Part shown: piece after piece, positions 7,544 to 16,510 of the stretch
Numbering within the stretch: position 1 is the stretch's first letter
Layout of the letters: each line of letters begins with the position of its first letter
DNA from: Amycolatopsis umgeniensis
Lineage (GTDB): Bacteria; Actinomycetota; Actinomycetes; Mycobacteriales; Pseudonocardiaceae
DNA length: 64,000 nucleotides
Direction of reading: 5' to 3'
NCBI RefSeq assembly: GCF_014205155.1
Contig: NZ_JACHMX010000001.1
Span: forward strand, 2,418,001 to 2,482,000
Position numbers and translations under genes: made by a program
Notes under the pieces: generated by a model
Databases searched by the model: none
What the model saw: only the letters and a program-made list of their open reading frames with translations
What the model was told of the DNA's origin: nothing

Positions 7544-8628
7544 GTCAGCGAGCCGAGGATCGGTTCGGATTCGAGGAGTCCCGCGTCGCTCGGCTTTCCC
7601 TTCCCGCCGAACACCTTCTCGTGCTGCTTGGCGCGCCATTCCAGATGCGCGTCCGCGGGCTTCGGGTAGCCGTACTTCTCCCGCGCCTCGGCCGGGGTGA
7701 GCGTGACCGGATTCAACGGCGGGATCTCGAGGATCACCGGCGCCACCACGGACACGGTCGCGGGCGAGAGCCGCTTGAGCAGAGCCAGTTTCAGCCGCCG
7801 GTTGAGTTGCGGGATCCGGAAGGCGATCTTCAGCACCGGGGTGACCAGCGCGTCGAGCAGGCGGCCTTGGCGCAGGCCGGACATCTCCCGCATCCAGTGG
7901 GGCATGGTCGCGATCGTACCGATCCGCAGCACCCGCGCGACGATCAGCGCGATCGGCCGGAAGACGGCGGGGACCGGCGGGAACATGACCTCGGCGTGCA
8001 GCAGGTGGTCCATTGTGGACCGGGCGACCTCGGATCCGACCAGTTTCGGCCGCATGGTCTCGAAATAGGCCTGGATTCCGGCGCGCCCGCGCGGGATCGC
8101 GTCGACGCTGCAGGTTTGGAACTCCGCGGCGACCGCGCATTCCCGCCAGTATTGCTTCTCCTCCGCCTCATCGAGCTTGCCGGGGCCGTACTTTTCGTAG
8201 GCGTAGAGGATGGAATGCCAAGCGGTCAGGTGGATCCACAGTTGCGACTTCGGGTCGTTGGCGTCGTAGGGCTCGCCGGAAAGGGGCTCGATCCCGATCC
8301 CTTTGGAATGCACCTTGACCAGGATGTCGGCGGCCTTCATGAGATCGTGCGAACCGGCGAACACGACCATCGCGAAGTACCGGAGAGTGCGGTCGTACCG
8401 GGTGCGCGGCCGGTTGCGGATCGCGCGGGTCTCGTCGACCGCCGCGACCAGCGCGGGATCCAGTTCCTCGACGGTGACGGCGCGCTGGAAACCCACCGTC
8501 AGCGACGTCGGGTAGCTCCACACCTTCCACGCCACCGAGTCCGGCCCGAAGAACCCGTAGTCCTGGTGGGGCTGAACCGCGGCCGGATCGCTTTTCCTGG
8601 CCACATCGCTCTTTCGCCTGGCCGCCAT
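7540..8628 (-). CDS. MpaB/rubber-oxygenase (DUF2236) family protein
   Basis: The 362-aa protein starts at ATG 8628, 7 bp after GGGAGG. It has the DUF2236 layout: an N-terminal GPDSVAWKVWSYP motif, a central helical region with RTLRYFAMVVFAGS, the QLWIHLTAWHSIL helix and a long C-terminal tail. The family includes the latex-clearing oxygenase Lcp and fungal MpaB and binds b-type heme; candidate His residues are in IHLTAWH. No signal peptide is seen. The substrate is unknown, perhaps a terpenoid or lipid. The TetR gene overlaps its 3' end. Confidence 0.85.
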   Translation of the reverse strand: MAARRKSDVARKSDPAAVQPHQDYGFFGPDSVAWKVWSYPTSLTVGFQRAVTVEELDPALVAAVDETRAIRNRPRTRYDRTLRYFAMVVFAGSHDLMKAADILVKVHSKGIGIEPLSGEPYDANDPKSQLWIHLTAWHSILYAYEKYGPGKLDEAEEKQYWRECAVAAEFQTCSVDAIPRGRAGIQAYFETMRPKLVGSEVARSTMDHLLHAEVMFPPVPAVFRPIALIVARVLRIGTIATMPHWMREMSGLRQGRLLDALVTPVLKIAFRIPQLNRRLKLALLKRLSPATVSVVAPVILEIPPLNPVTLTPAEAREKYGYPKPADAHLEWRAKQHEKVFGGKGKPSDAGLLESEPILGSLT

Positions 8629-8652
8629 CGACGCCTCCCGAGCTCGGTGCCC

Positions 8653-8687
8653 AGTGAATATACAGGGCTGTAGCAAGTGAATATACA
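8653..8687 (-). promoter_or_regulatory. Twin AGTGAATATACA repeats upstream of MpaB gene
   Basis: AGTGAATATACA occurs at 8653-8664 and 8676-8687, 23 bp apart, with a TACAG-GG-CTGTA palindrome between them. The AT-rich tract just upstream of the MpaB start is a likely promoter, and the repeats a likely operator for the TetR in the same operon. Confidence 0.55.
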
Positions 8688-8746
8688 CAGCCGAAGTAAT
8701 TGGGCAAGCCCTTGCGGGAGAACGATCTTCGCGAAAAAGGGGCCGG

Positions 8747-9361
8747 TCAGGACTTCGCGGCGAGCGTGGCGAGGTGCTCGGCCAGCATCTTCCGCGACCG
8801 CCGCCGGACGTCCCCGAGCAGCTGCGGAGCACCGCCGGCCATCAGCCCGAGTCCGCCGATCAGCACCTGCATCCGGTCGCTTTCGTACCGGGGATCGACG
8901 GTGTCCGGCAGCTCTCCGGCGGCCACCGCGTCCGCGAACGCCTGGACCAGCCATCCGCTCATCGCGCCGTAACCGGCGGCGGCACCTTCACGGGTGACGA
9001 GCCGGTGCGCGTCGTGCTGTCCCCAGAACGCGAGCCAGACCGTCCACGACTTCAGCCGCTCCTCGTCCAGCGGCAGCATCGCCTTCGCGTAACTGTCGAT
9101 GACTTTCAGCCCACTCTTGCCCGCGGCGGCTTCGAGCACCCTGTTCGCGGCGAGCTTGTTGTTGTACCGGAGCACCGACGCCATGACCTCGGCCTTGTCC
9201 TCGAAGTAGTGGGTCACCGACCCGGTGGTGACCCCGGCCTCGGTGGCGATGGCCCGCATGGTCGTCGCGTGCACCCCTTGCCCGGCCACGAGCCGCCACG
9301 CGGCGGCGATGACACGACGACGGCTTTCGGGATCCCTGATCTGGCGTGCCACGAAATTCAT
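8747..9361 (-). CDS. TetR-family regulator divergent from the mce operon
   Basis: The 204-aa protein has a TetR HTH (MRAIATEAGVTTGSVTHYF, about residues 37-56) and a BetI-like C-terminal domain. It is divergent from the yrbE/mce operon across a 93-bp gap with three GTAAC/GTTAC half-sites. By position it is the probable local repressor of the mce operon and of itself; mce operons elsewhere are often controlled by an adjacent TetR or GntR protein. Confidence 0.88.
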   Translation of the reverse strand: MNFVARQIRDPESRRRVIAAAWRLVAGQGVHATTMRAIATEAGVTTGSVTHYFEDKAEVMASVLRYNNKLAANRVLEAAAGKSGLKVIDSYAKAMLPLDEERLKSWTVWLAFWGQHDAHRLVTREGAAAGYGAMSGWLVQAFADAVAAGELPDTVDPRYESDRMQVLIGGLGLMAGGAPQLLGDVRRRSRKMLAEHLATLAAKS

Positions 9362-9370
9362 CCTAGCTTC

Positions 9371-9400
9371 CGTAACGCGTGTTGCGTAACCTGCGTTACG
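9371..9400. promoter_or_regulatory. GTAAC/GTTAC operator between TetR and mce operon
   Basis: CGTAACGC (9371-9378) and GCGTTACG (9393-9400) are a perfect 8-bp inverted repeat. A further GCGTAAC (9384-9390) makes GTAAC-ctgc-GTTAC with the right arm. Three half-sites beside a TetR gene strongly suggest its operator. Confidence 0.6.
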
Positions 9401-9454
9401 TTCACTCGTTTCTTACCGACAGGTAGGTAGCCGGACGCAGGCAAGGGGGCCCGC

Positions 9455-10252
9455 ATGACCGCTCCGGCACGGTGGCGCTCCGGCTCGGTGGCCGAGATCG
9501 GGGTGCTGTTCGGTTTCGCCGCCGACACCCTCGCCGCGAGCTGGTCGGCGGTGATCCGGCGCCGGTTCAACGTCCGCGAAACCGTGCACCAGATGTGGTT
9601 CCTGGCCGGGGTCACCGCGCTGCCCTCGATCCTGGTGATGATCCCGTTCGGCGTGGTGGTGGCCGCGCAGGTGGGATCCCTGACCGCGCAGATCGGCGCG
9701 CAGAACTACAGCGGCGCCGTGGTCGGGCTGCTGATCGTCGGCCAGGCGGCGCCGCTGGTCTGCGCGCTGATGATCGCCGGGGTCGGCGGCTCGGCGATGT
9801 GCGCCGATCTGGGCGCCCGCACCATCCGCGAGGAGACCGACGCGCTCGAAGTGATGGGCCTGCCGGTGCTCGAACGGCTGGTGGTCCCGCGCATCGCCGC
9901 CGCGGTGGTGATCACGATGCTGCTCGACAGCCTGGTGATGGCGGTGGGGATCACCGCGAGTTTCCTGTTCCAGGTCACCGTCCTGAACGTGAGCGCGGGA
10001 AGCTTCCTGACCACGCTGACCGATTTCGCGCACCTGTCGGACTTCCTGGTCTCCCAGCTCAAGTCCGCCGTGTTCGCGCTGCTCGCCGCCGGCGTCGCCT
10101 GTTTCAAGGGGATCACCGTGAAAGGCGGGCCCGCCGGGGTGGGCAACGCGGTGAACGAAGCGGTGGTACTCGCGTTCCTGCTGGTGTTCCTGGCCAACGT
10201 CGGAATCGGCGAGCTCTATGCCTTGGTCTCTCCCCCGGACGGGGGTTTCTGA
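9455..10252 (+). CDS. yrbEA: YrbE-type MlaE permease, first mce transporter subunit
   Basis: The 265-aa membrane protein has five to six hydrophobic segments and the MlaE-family core (MWFLAGVTALPSILVMIPFG; RTIREETDALEVMGLPVLER). It is the first gene of an mce operon and pairs with the next gene as the ABC permease for lipid or sterol import. The ATPase (MceG/Mkl) is not in the window and is normally encoded elsewhere. Its TGA overlaps the next ATG by one base. Confidence 0.95.
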   Translation: MTAPARWRSGSVAEIGVLFGFAADTLAASWSAVIRRRFNVRETVHQMWFLAGVTALPSILVMIPFGVVVAAQVGSLTAQIGAQNYSGAVVGLLIVGQAAPLVCALMIAGVGGSAMCADLGARTIREETDALEVMGLPVLERLVVPRIAAAVVITMLLDSLVMAVGITASFLFQVTVLNVSAGSFLTTLTDFAHLSDFLVSQLKSAVFALLAAGVACFKGITVKGGPAGVGNAVNEAVVLAFLLVFLANVGIGELYALVSPPDGGF

Positions 10253-11115
10253 TGGCCGTCCCGTTCGCCGGTGCGCTCGGCCGGAAGCTGGCGCCGTGGG
10301 CGCACCGTGGGCTAGCCGGTATCGCCGAAGCGGGCGCGCAATTCACCTTCGCTCTGCGGGTGCTGCTGGAACTGCCCGCCGCGGCGGCCCGGCATTGGCG
10401 TCACATCGTCCGCCTGGTGGCGGAGATCAGCTTCGGTTCGGCCACGCTGCTGGCCGGCGGTGGCAGCGTCGGCGTGGTCTTCGCGATGAGCTTCGTGACC
10501 GGATCGCAGATCGGTTTCGAAGGATTCCGCGGCCTCGACCTCGTCGGCCTCTCCCCGTTGGCCGGGGCGATGTCGGGCCTGGTGAACACCCGCGAACTGG
10601 CGCCCGTCGTGGCCGGGATCGCCCTCGCCGCGAAGGTGGGCACCGGCTTCACCGCGCAACTGGGCGCGATGCGGATCGCCGAGGAGATCGACGCGCTGGA
10701 CGCGATGTCGATCCGCTCGCTGCGGTTCCTGGTGGCCACCAGGATGATCGCCGCGTTCGTCGCGGTCATCCCGCTGTACCTGGTCGGCCTGTTCGCCTCC
10801 TACGTGGCCACCAGGCTGATCGTGGTGAACGCGAACGGCCAGTCCGGCGGGAATTACGACTACTACTTCCATCTCGTGCTGCCACCCCAGGACATCCTGC
10901 TGTCCCTGCTGAAAGCCTTGGTGCTGGCGATGATCGTGACCATGATCCACTGCTACTACGGCTACACCGCGCGTGGCGGGCCCGAGGGCGTGGGCATCGC
11001 GGCCGGACGCGCGCTGCGGACCAGCATCGTGCTGATCATGATCGCCGACATCCTGGTGTCGTTCGCCTTCTGGGGTGTCTACCCCACCCTTCCCGGTACC
11101 GGAGCGGGCCGATGA
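10252..11115 (+). CDS. yrbEB: YrbE-type MlaE permease, second subunit
   Basis: The 287-aa protein starts at ATG 10252 inside TGATG. It has the same MlaE fold with the conserved loop GAMRIAEEIDALDAMSIRSL and several transmembrane helices. With YrbEA it forms the membrane channel of the Mce transporter. Its stop overlaps mceA (ATGA). Confidence 0.95.
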   Translation: MAVPFAGALGRKLAPWAHRGLAGIAEAGAQFTFALRVLLELPAAAARHWRHIVRLVAEISFGSATLLAGGGSVGVVFAMSFVTGSQIGFEGFRGLDLVGLSPLAGAMSGLVNTRELAPVVAGIALAAKVGTGFTAQLGAMRIAEEIDALDAMSIRSLRFLVATRMIAAFVAVIPLYLVGLFASYVATRLIVVNANGQSGGNYDYYFHLVLPPQDILLSLLKALVLAMIVTMIHCYYGYTARGGPEGVGIAAGRALRTSIVLIMIADILVSFAFWGVYPTLPGTGAGR

Positions 11116-12368
11116 GGCGGCGCGGGGAACCCGGCCTCGCCGCGCTCGCGTGGCGCGGGGTCACCGGTCTGGTCGTCGGCGTGGTGGTGATCGTGCTCGT
11201 GATCGCGTACGGCGCGGGTGCGCTCAGTGCCGACCCGGCGGTGACCTCGGACATCCCCGGCCAGAGCGTCGGCGTGCTGGAACGGTCCACAGTGGAGTAC
11301 CGGGGCGCGGTGGTCGGCACCGTCGAGGAGGTACGCAGTGATCGGCAGGGCACCCGGCTGACCCTCCGGATGTTCCCCGACCAGCTCGAGAACATCCCGG
11401 CCGGGGTGCGGACCAGGATCCTGCCGCGCACGCTGTTCGGCGACCAGTACATCGACCTCGTGCCACCGGACCGGCCCGGTGCCGGGCGGTTGAGCACCGA
11501 CGAACCCATTCCCGCCGACACTTCCGGCGAGACAGTCGAGCTGTACACCGCCTTCAAGCGGCTGTTCTCGGTCCTGCAGGCCGTCCAGCCCGCGAAGATC
11601 AACACGGCGCTGACAGCGGTGAGCGAGGCGCTTTCGGGCCGTGGCGCCGAACTCGGCGAACTGATCGACCAGGCTCACGAACTCACCGCGGACGCGCCCG
11701 CCCTGCTCGCCACCTTCGGCGACACCCTCGGGTTCGTCTCCGACCTCAGCGAACAACTCGGTGAGGTCGCGCCGGAAGGGATCCAGGCGCTCGAAAACGC
11801 GATCGTCCTTTCGCAGGACCTCGTCCGGCAGAAGGGGAACATCCAGGCGCTGCTCACCGGAGGACTCGAACTGATGGGGCAGGGACGGCAACTGCTCGGC
11901 GACAACGCCGATCGCGTCATCAGGCTGGTCGACAAGGGCGGCGAGGTCACCGGCGCCCTGGCGGACAACGCGAAGGGGATCACCGAGCTCTACGGGAGTT
12001 TCGGCAGGCTGATGACCAACATCGCCGGAGTGGTCGGCGACGGCCGCACCCTCCCGGTGGACCTCGACGTGACCTTGGACGGGACCCGTCCGTACACCTC
12101 GGCCGACTGCCCGCGTTACGGCGAACTGACCGGCCCCAACTGCGGCCCCGCACCGGAACGGCCGCGGGAAGAACCGCGTGCGGTCGTCGTCCCGCCGATC
12201 TTCGGCGGCGCGTCCGGTCCCGTCGGCAGTGACGTCGAAGCGAAGTCGCTCACCCGGTTCGCGGACAGGCTGGCTGGACGGCTCCGCCCGGACCCGGGAA
12301 CACGGACCGGGATCCTGGGAGTGCTCGCGGGGCCGATCCTGCGCGGCGCCGAGGTGCCGGTGCCATGA
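11112..12368 (+). CDS. mceA: MceA-type substrate-binding protein
   Basis: The 418-aa protein has one N-terminal membrane anchor (about residues 17-40) and an MCE (MlaD) domain with VEYRGAVVGTVEEVRSD and LFGDQYIDLVPP, followed by a long helical region. Mce proteins assemble into a hexameric tunnel that carries lipids across the envelope. The C-terminal 100 residues are Pro/Arg-rich and variable. The ATG overlaps the previous stop. Confidence 0.93.
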   Translation: MRRRGEPGLAALAWRGVTGLVVGVVVIVLVIAYGAGALSADPAVTSDIPGQSVGVLERSTVEYRGAVVGTVEEVRSDRQGTRLTLRMFPDQLENIPAGVRTRILPRTLFGDQYIDLVPPDRPGAGRLSTDEPIPADTSGETVELYTAFKRLFSVLQAVQPAKINTALTAVSEALSGRGAELGELIDQAHELTADAPALLATFGDTLGFVSDLSEQLGEVAPEGIQALENAIVLSQDLVRQKGNIQALLTGGLELMGQGRQLLGDNADRVIRLVDKGGEVTGALADNAKGITELYGSFGRLMTNIAGVVGDGRTLPVDLDVTLDGTRPYTSADCPRYGELTGPNCGPAPERPREEPRAVVVPPIFGGASGPVGSDVEAKSLTRFADRLAGRLRPDPGTRTGILGVLAGPILRGAEVPVP

Positions 12369-13378
12369 GGGCTCTGCGCGGTTTACTGCCGACACTGACG
12401 AAACTGGGCGTGTTCGGCACGGTCTGCCTGCTCTGCACGGCGCTGGTGGCCAACACCCTGCACCGTCCTTTCGGGACACCCACGGCCGGGTTCTCGGCGG
12501 TCTTCACCGACGCGCTCGGCGTCAAACCCGGCAGCGACGTCCGGATCGCCGGTGTCCGCGTCGGCAAGGTCGACGCGGTGAAGCTGCGCGAAGGCAAGGC
12601 CCTGGTCTCCTTCGAAGTGACCACGGACCAGGAACTGCCCATCGGTACCGGCGCCGCGGTGCGCTACGCCGATCTTCTCGGCGCGCGGTATGTCGCGCTG
12701 AACCCGGGCCCCGCACGCGGCGAACGACTCGCCGAGGGCGCCACTATCCCCCTCGAACGGACCACCCCCGCCCTCGACCTCACAAAACTGTTCAACGGTT
12801 TCAAACCGATCTTCGACGTCCTCGCCCCCGCCGACGTCAATCAGCTCGCCAAGGAGATCATCGCCGTGTTCCAGGGCGAGGGTCCGACCATCAACGCGCT
12901 GCTGACCAGGATCGTTTCCCTGACCGACACCTTCGCCGGGCAGGACGAGGTGATCGGGCGGGTGCTGGCGGATCTCCAGCCCGTGCTGGAAAGCACGATC
13001 GCCCACGGCCAGGACTTCAAGGACCTCATCGCCGGACTCGGCGCGCTGGCCGGTGGGCTGGCGGACAACCGCGGCCTCATCACCGAAGCGCTCGACAGCG
13101 GCGCCCGGCTGGCGGGGACCGTAGCCGACGTCGTGCGGCAGACCCAACCCGCGATCGACCGCGATCTCAGGTCGCTGTTCGAACTGTCCGGGAAACTCGA
13201 CGCGAACCGGGAGCCGCTCGTGGGAGCCCTCCATGACCTGCCCAAGGTGCTGGGCAAGGTCGACACCATCCTCGGCTACGGCGGCTGGGTCAACATCTAC
13301 TTCTGCAATCTCGGCATCGGGATCGGCGGGCCGCGGATCGACATCGGGAACGGCCCGCATTCGGCGGTGTGCCGATGA
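12365..13378 (+). CDS. mceB: MceB-type protein
   Basis: The 337-aa protein has an N-terminal anchor (about residues 12-30) and an MCE domain (FTDALGVKPGSDVRIAGVRV; ARYVALNPG). A helical C-terminal half ends in the YFCNLGIGIGG Cys-containing tail common in MceB proteins. It overlaps both neighbours by 4 bp, so it is co-translated within the operon. Confidence 0.93.
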   Translation: MRALRGLLPTLTKLGVFGTVCLLCTALVANTLHRPFGTPTAGFSAVFTDALGVKPGSDVRIAGVRVGKVDAVKLREGKALVSFEVTTDQELPIGTGAAVRYADLLGARYVALNPGPARGERLAEGATIPLERTTPALDLTKLFNGFKPIFDVLAPADVNQLAKEIIAVFQGEGPTINALLTRIVSLTDTFAGQDEVIGRVLADLQPVLESTIAHGQDFKDLIAGLGALAGGLADNRGLITEALDSGARLAGTVADVVRQTQPAIDRDLRSLFELSGKLDANREPLVGALHDLPKVLGKVDTILGYGGWVNIYFCNLGIGIGGPRIDIGNGPHSAVCR

Positions 13379-14367
13379 GGCGGCCCTATCGCGACCGCGA
13401 TCCGGTCAAACTCGCCGGGGCGGGCATGCTCGTCCTGCTCGGTCTGGTCGGCTTCGCCATCGGACTGCCGCAAGCGGTGTTCTACCAGCGCACCACCGAT
13501 TACGCGGTCGAGCTGGCCAACGCCGCCGGACTCCGGCCGGACGACCAGGTGTTCATCGCCGGGGTGCCGTCCGGGCGCGTGCGCACCGTCGACCTCGCCG
13601 TCGACCGGGTGCGGATCGGTCTGCGCCTCGACCACGACCAGACGCTGGGGACGGAGACCACGGCCGGGGTCAAACTCCAGACCATCCTCGGGAAGCGGTA
13701 TCTCGACGTCCAGCCCCGTGGCGGCGGCCGGATCCCCGCCGGTGGCACGATCCCGCTCGCGCGCACCTCGGTCCCGTTCTCCCTGGACGACCTCGGCCGC
13801 TCGGCGGCCAAGACCACCGAGGAACTCGACCTCGGCGCGCTCAAGCAGATGATTTCGACCCTGCGGGCCAACGCTCCCGACGCGAATCTCGCCGCGCAGG
13901 CTCTGCGGGGTGTCGGCGCGGCGACCAGCGTGTTCGACAAGTACAGCGAGCAGCTCAAAAGCCTCCTGGCGGGCGCCCAGTCGGTGACGAGCACCCTGGT
14001 GAGCCAACAGGACAGCCTGGTCGCGTTGCTCGGCGACACCGACCTGATCGCCACGGCACTCGTCGAGCGCAAGGCCACCCTGGAGAAACTCATCACCGAC
14101 CTCGGCACCCTGAGCACCCAGGTCCGGTCCTTTTTGGACACGAACCGGCCGATGGTCCGGCCCCTGCTCGACAGGCTGCAGACGGTGGCGAAGACGCTCA
14201 CCGACAACAAGGAACAGCTCGGCCGGACGCTGGATCTGCTGGCGCCGACCGGACGCTACCTCGCCAACGCGTCGGGCAACGGCCCCTGGCTCGACGTCGT
14301 CGGCCCGGCGGGCCCGGTGCCGGACGATCTGCTCTGCCTCTTCGGCGTCGTGAAGGGATGCAAATGA
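13375..14367 (+). CDS. mceC: MceC-type protein
   Basis: The 330-aa protein has an anchor at about residues 13-35 and an MCE domain (GLRPDDQVFIAGVPSGRVRT; GKRYLDVQPRGGG), then helices and a C-terminal LLCLFGVVKGCK with two Cys. Start ATG 13375 overlaps the mceB stop; a start two codons upstream is possible but lies inside mceB. Confidence 0.93.
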   Translation: MRRPYRDRDPVKLAGAGMLVLLGLVGFAIGLPQAVFYQRTTDYAVELANAAGLRPDDQVFIAGVPSGRVRTVDLAVDRVRIGLRLDHDQTLGTETTAGVKLQTILGKRYLDVQPRGGGRIPAGGTIPLARTSVPFSLDDLGRSAAKTTEELDLGALKQMISTLRANAPDANLAAQALRGVGAATSVFDKYSEQLKSLLAGAQSVTSTLVSQQDSLVALLGDTDLIATALVERKATLEKLITDLGTLSTQVRSFLDTNRPMVRPLLDRLQTVAKTLTDNKEQLGRTLDLLAPTGRYLANASGNGPWLDVVGPAGPVPDDLLCLFGVVKGCK

Positions 14368-15458
14368 CCGCGGCCGCCCGGGTGCTGTCCCTGCTCATCG
14401 TCGCGACCCTGTTCGTGGCCGGCGCCTTCCTCGTCCTGCGCCCGGCCCCGGCGTACACCGTCGTCGCGGAGTTCCCGCAGGCGGAAGGCATCTACCCGGG
14501 CAGCAAGGTCGGGGTGCTCGGCGTGCCACTCGGCGAGGTCACCGCGGTGGAGCCGCTCGGTGGCAAGGTCCGGGTCAGCCTGTCGCTCCCCGAGGGCGTC
14601 AAGGTGCCCGCCGACGCGCAGGCCTGGGTGATGTCGCCCGCGGTGATCAGCGATCAGTACGTCGAGCTGACCCCGGCCTACAAGTCCGGTCCCGCCCTTC
14701 CCGAAGGCGGGGTGATCCCGGTCGGCCGCGCTCACTCCCCGGTGAAGTGGGACAGCCTGATGGCGTCGCTGAACACCTTGCTCACCACCTTCGGCCCCGA
14801 ACCGGGCAAGACCACCGCACCGCTCGGCGAACTGCTGGACTCGGCGGCGAAGCTGTTGCACGGCAACGGTCCCGCGTTCAAGGAAGCGATCACCCATGTG
14901 GCGCAGGCGAGCGGGCTCGTCGCCGGGGAGCTGCCGGACGTCGCCACCTTCCTGGAGACACTGAAAACACTGGTGGGCGCGCTGGCGAAGAACAAGGACA
15001 CGGTCGACTCGGTGACGAATTCGGTGAACCTGGCCGCGGCCGAGTTCGGCGAGCAGCAGGACACCATCGCGGCCACGATGTCGAACCTGTCCGTCGTCCT
15101 CACCGACGTCGCCCAGCTGGTGAAGGACAGCGGCGCCTCCCTGACCACCACGTTGCCCCAGCTCAACGCCGTTGTCGGCGACCTCGCGGCCCGTGGCCCG
15201 CAGATCGCCGAAATCCTCGACACCCTGCCGCTCGGCGCGCAGAACCTCAGCAAGGCGGTTACGGGGGACGACCGGCTGCGCGTCCGGCTGGACGTGTCCA
15301 CGAACCTTTCGCAGTTCGCGGCCGGGCGGAAACTGTGCGAATCGTTCCCGATCCCACTGTGCTCGGGAGCGGGGCTGGTCAACCCGGTCCGGTTCCCGCC
15401 CTCGGTGAACGACCCGCTCGGATTCCCGGTGTCCGTGCCTCCGACGGGAGGAAAGTGA
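14364..15458 (+). CDS. mceD: MceD-type protein
   Basis: The 364-aa protein has an N-terminal hydrophobic segment (VLSLLIVATLFVAGAFLVL) and an MCE domain (EGIYPGSKVGVLGVPLGEVT; SDQYVELTPAY). A long helical barrel region follows, then CESFPIPLCSGAGLVNP near the end. Start ATG 14364 (ATGA overlap) is chosen over ATG 14358, which would overlap further. Confidence 0.93.
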   Translation: MTAAARVLSLLIVATLFVAGAFLVLRPAPAYTVVAEFPQAEGIYPGSKVGVLGVPLGEVTAVEPLGGKVRVSLSLPEGVKVPADAQAWVMSPAVISDQYVELTPAYKSGPALPEGGVIPVGRAHSPVKWDSLMASLNTLLTTFGPEPGKTTAPLGELLDSAAKLLHGNGPAFKEAITHVAQASGLVAGELPDVATFLETLKTLVGALAKNKDTVDSVTNSVNLAAAEFGEQQDTIAATMSNLSVVLTDVAQLVKDSGASLTTTLPQLNAVVGDLAARGPQIAEILDTLPLGAQNLSKAVTGDDRLRVRLDVSTNLSQFAAGRKLCESFPIPLCSGAGLVNPVRFPPSVNDPLGFPVSVPPTGGK

Positions 15459-16510
15459 TGCGAGCGCACGGAAAGGTACTCGGTCTGGTCGTCACCGCGG
15501 GGCTGCTCGGTGGCTGCGGGGTGAGTCTCCAGAACCTCGACTCCGTCACCGGCGTGGACGGACCGTCCTATCGCATCACCGCCGTCTTCACCGAAGTGTC
15601 CGGCCTCCCGGCGGGCGGTGAGGTCAAGCTCGGCCCCACCGCGGTCGGGAAGGTGATCTCGGCGCGCTCGGAGAACTTCCAGGCGCACGTGACGCTCGAA
15701 CTCCGCGAAGACGTCAAGCTGCCGAAAGGCACCCGCGCCGAGCTGAAGCTGAGCACGGCGCTCGGCGACCAGTACGTCGACCTCCTGCCCCCGGCGCGGG
15801 CGGGAGGGGAAACGCTGCCGCCCGGCGCCGTGATCCCCGTCGCCGACACCGCGCGTGGCCCGGACGTCGAGAACACGCTCGCCCTGCTCGGCACCGTGCT
15901 CGACAACAGCGGGTTCGAGCAGGCGAGGACGATCATCACCGAGCTGAACACCATGCTGTCCGGACGCGAGGACAAGATCCGCGACCTGCTGTCCCGCGTC
16001 GACGGCATTCTGTCCACTTTGGACGCAAGAACCACCGACTTCAAGCGCACCCTGGAGTCACTCGGCAAGCTGAGCAAGACCACCGCCGACAACAAGGCGC
16101 TGCTGGACACCGCGTTCACCCGGATCACCCCCGCCGTCCGGATGCTGCGCGACCAGCAGGGAGCCTTGAACGCGATGCTGGCGAGCGTCCCGCCGCTCGC
16201 GAACGTCGCGGGGGACACCCTGGGCCGCACCAAGGACTCGCTCACCCGGATGGCAAGCGATCTCGGGCCGATCCTCGACGCGTTCAACGGTTTCGCCGGC
16301 GACCTCGGCCGGACGCTGGGCGCGCTGAAGACGGTCGGCGGAGTACTGGACAAGTCGATCCCGGGCGACTACCTCGACATCGATCTCACCGTGAACGTTC
16401 CCGCGTCGCTCTCGTCACTGTTCACCTCGTTCCTGGGCGGCCCCGCGTCCCCGCCGGGTTCTCCCCTGCCTGGTGACGCCGGAGCGCCACTGATGGGAGG
16501 AACGCGATGA
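15458..16510 (+). CDS. mceE: MceE-type lipoprotein
   Basis: The 350-aa protein has a lipoprotein signal with lipobox LLGGC (Cys about residue 20), as is usual for the fifth Mce protein. The MCE domain contains SGLPAGGEVKLGPTAVGKVI and LGDQYVDLLPP. It overlaps mceD by one base (TGATG) and mceF by four. It probably caps the hexamer at the outer face of the cytoplasmic membrane. Confidence 0.95.
   Translation: MRAHGKVLGLVVTAGLLGGCGVSLQNLDSVTGVDGPSYRITAVFTEVSGLPAGGEVKLGPTAVGKVISARSENFQAHVTLELREDVKLPKGTRAELKLSTALGDQYVDLLPPARAGGETLPPGAVIPVADTARGPDVENTLALLGTVLDNSGFEQARTIITELNTMLSGREDKIRDLLSRVDGILSTLDARTTDFKRTLESLGKLSKTTADNKALLDTAFTRITPAVRMLRDQQGALNAMLASVPPLANVAGDTLGRTKDSLTRMASDLGPILDAFNGFAGDLGRTLGALKTVGGVLDKSIPGDYLDIDLTVNVPASLSSLFTSFLGGPASPPGSPLPGDAGAPLMGGTR

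Noticed and set aside
9472..11115. A 547-codon fusion frame covering yrbEA and yrbEB
   Set aside because: Its first half is an out-of-frame shadow of yrbEA; the true yrbEB starts at 10252.
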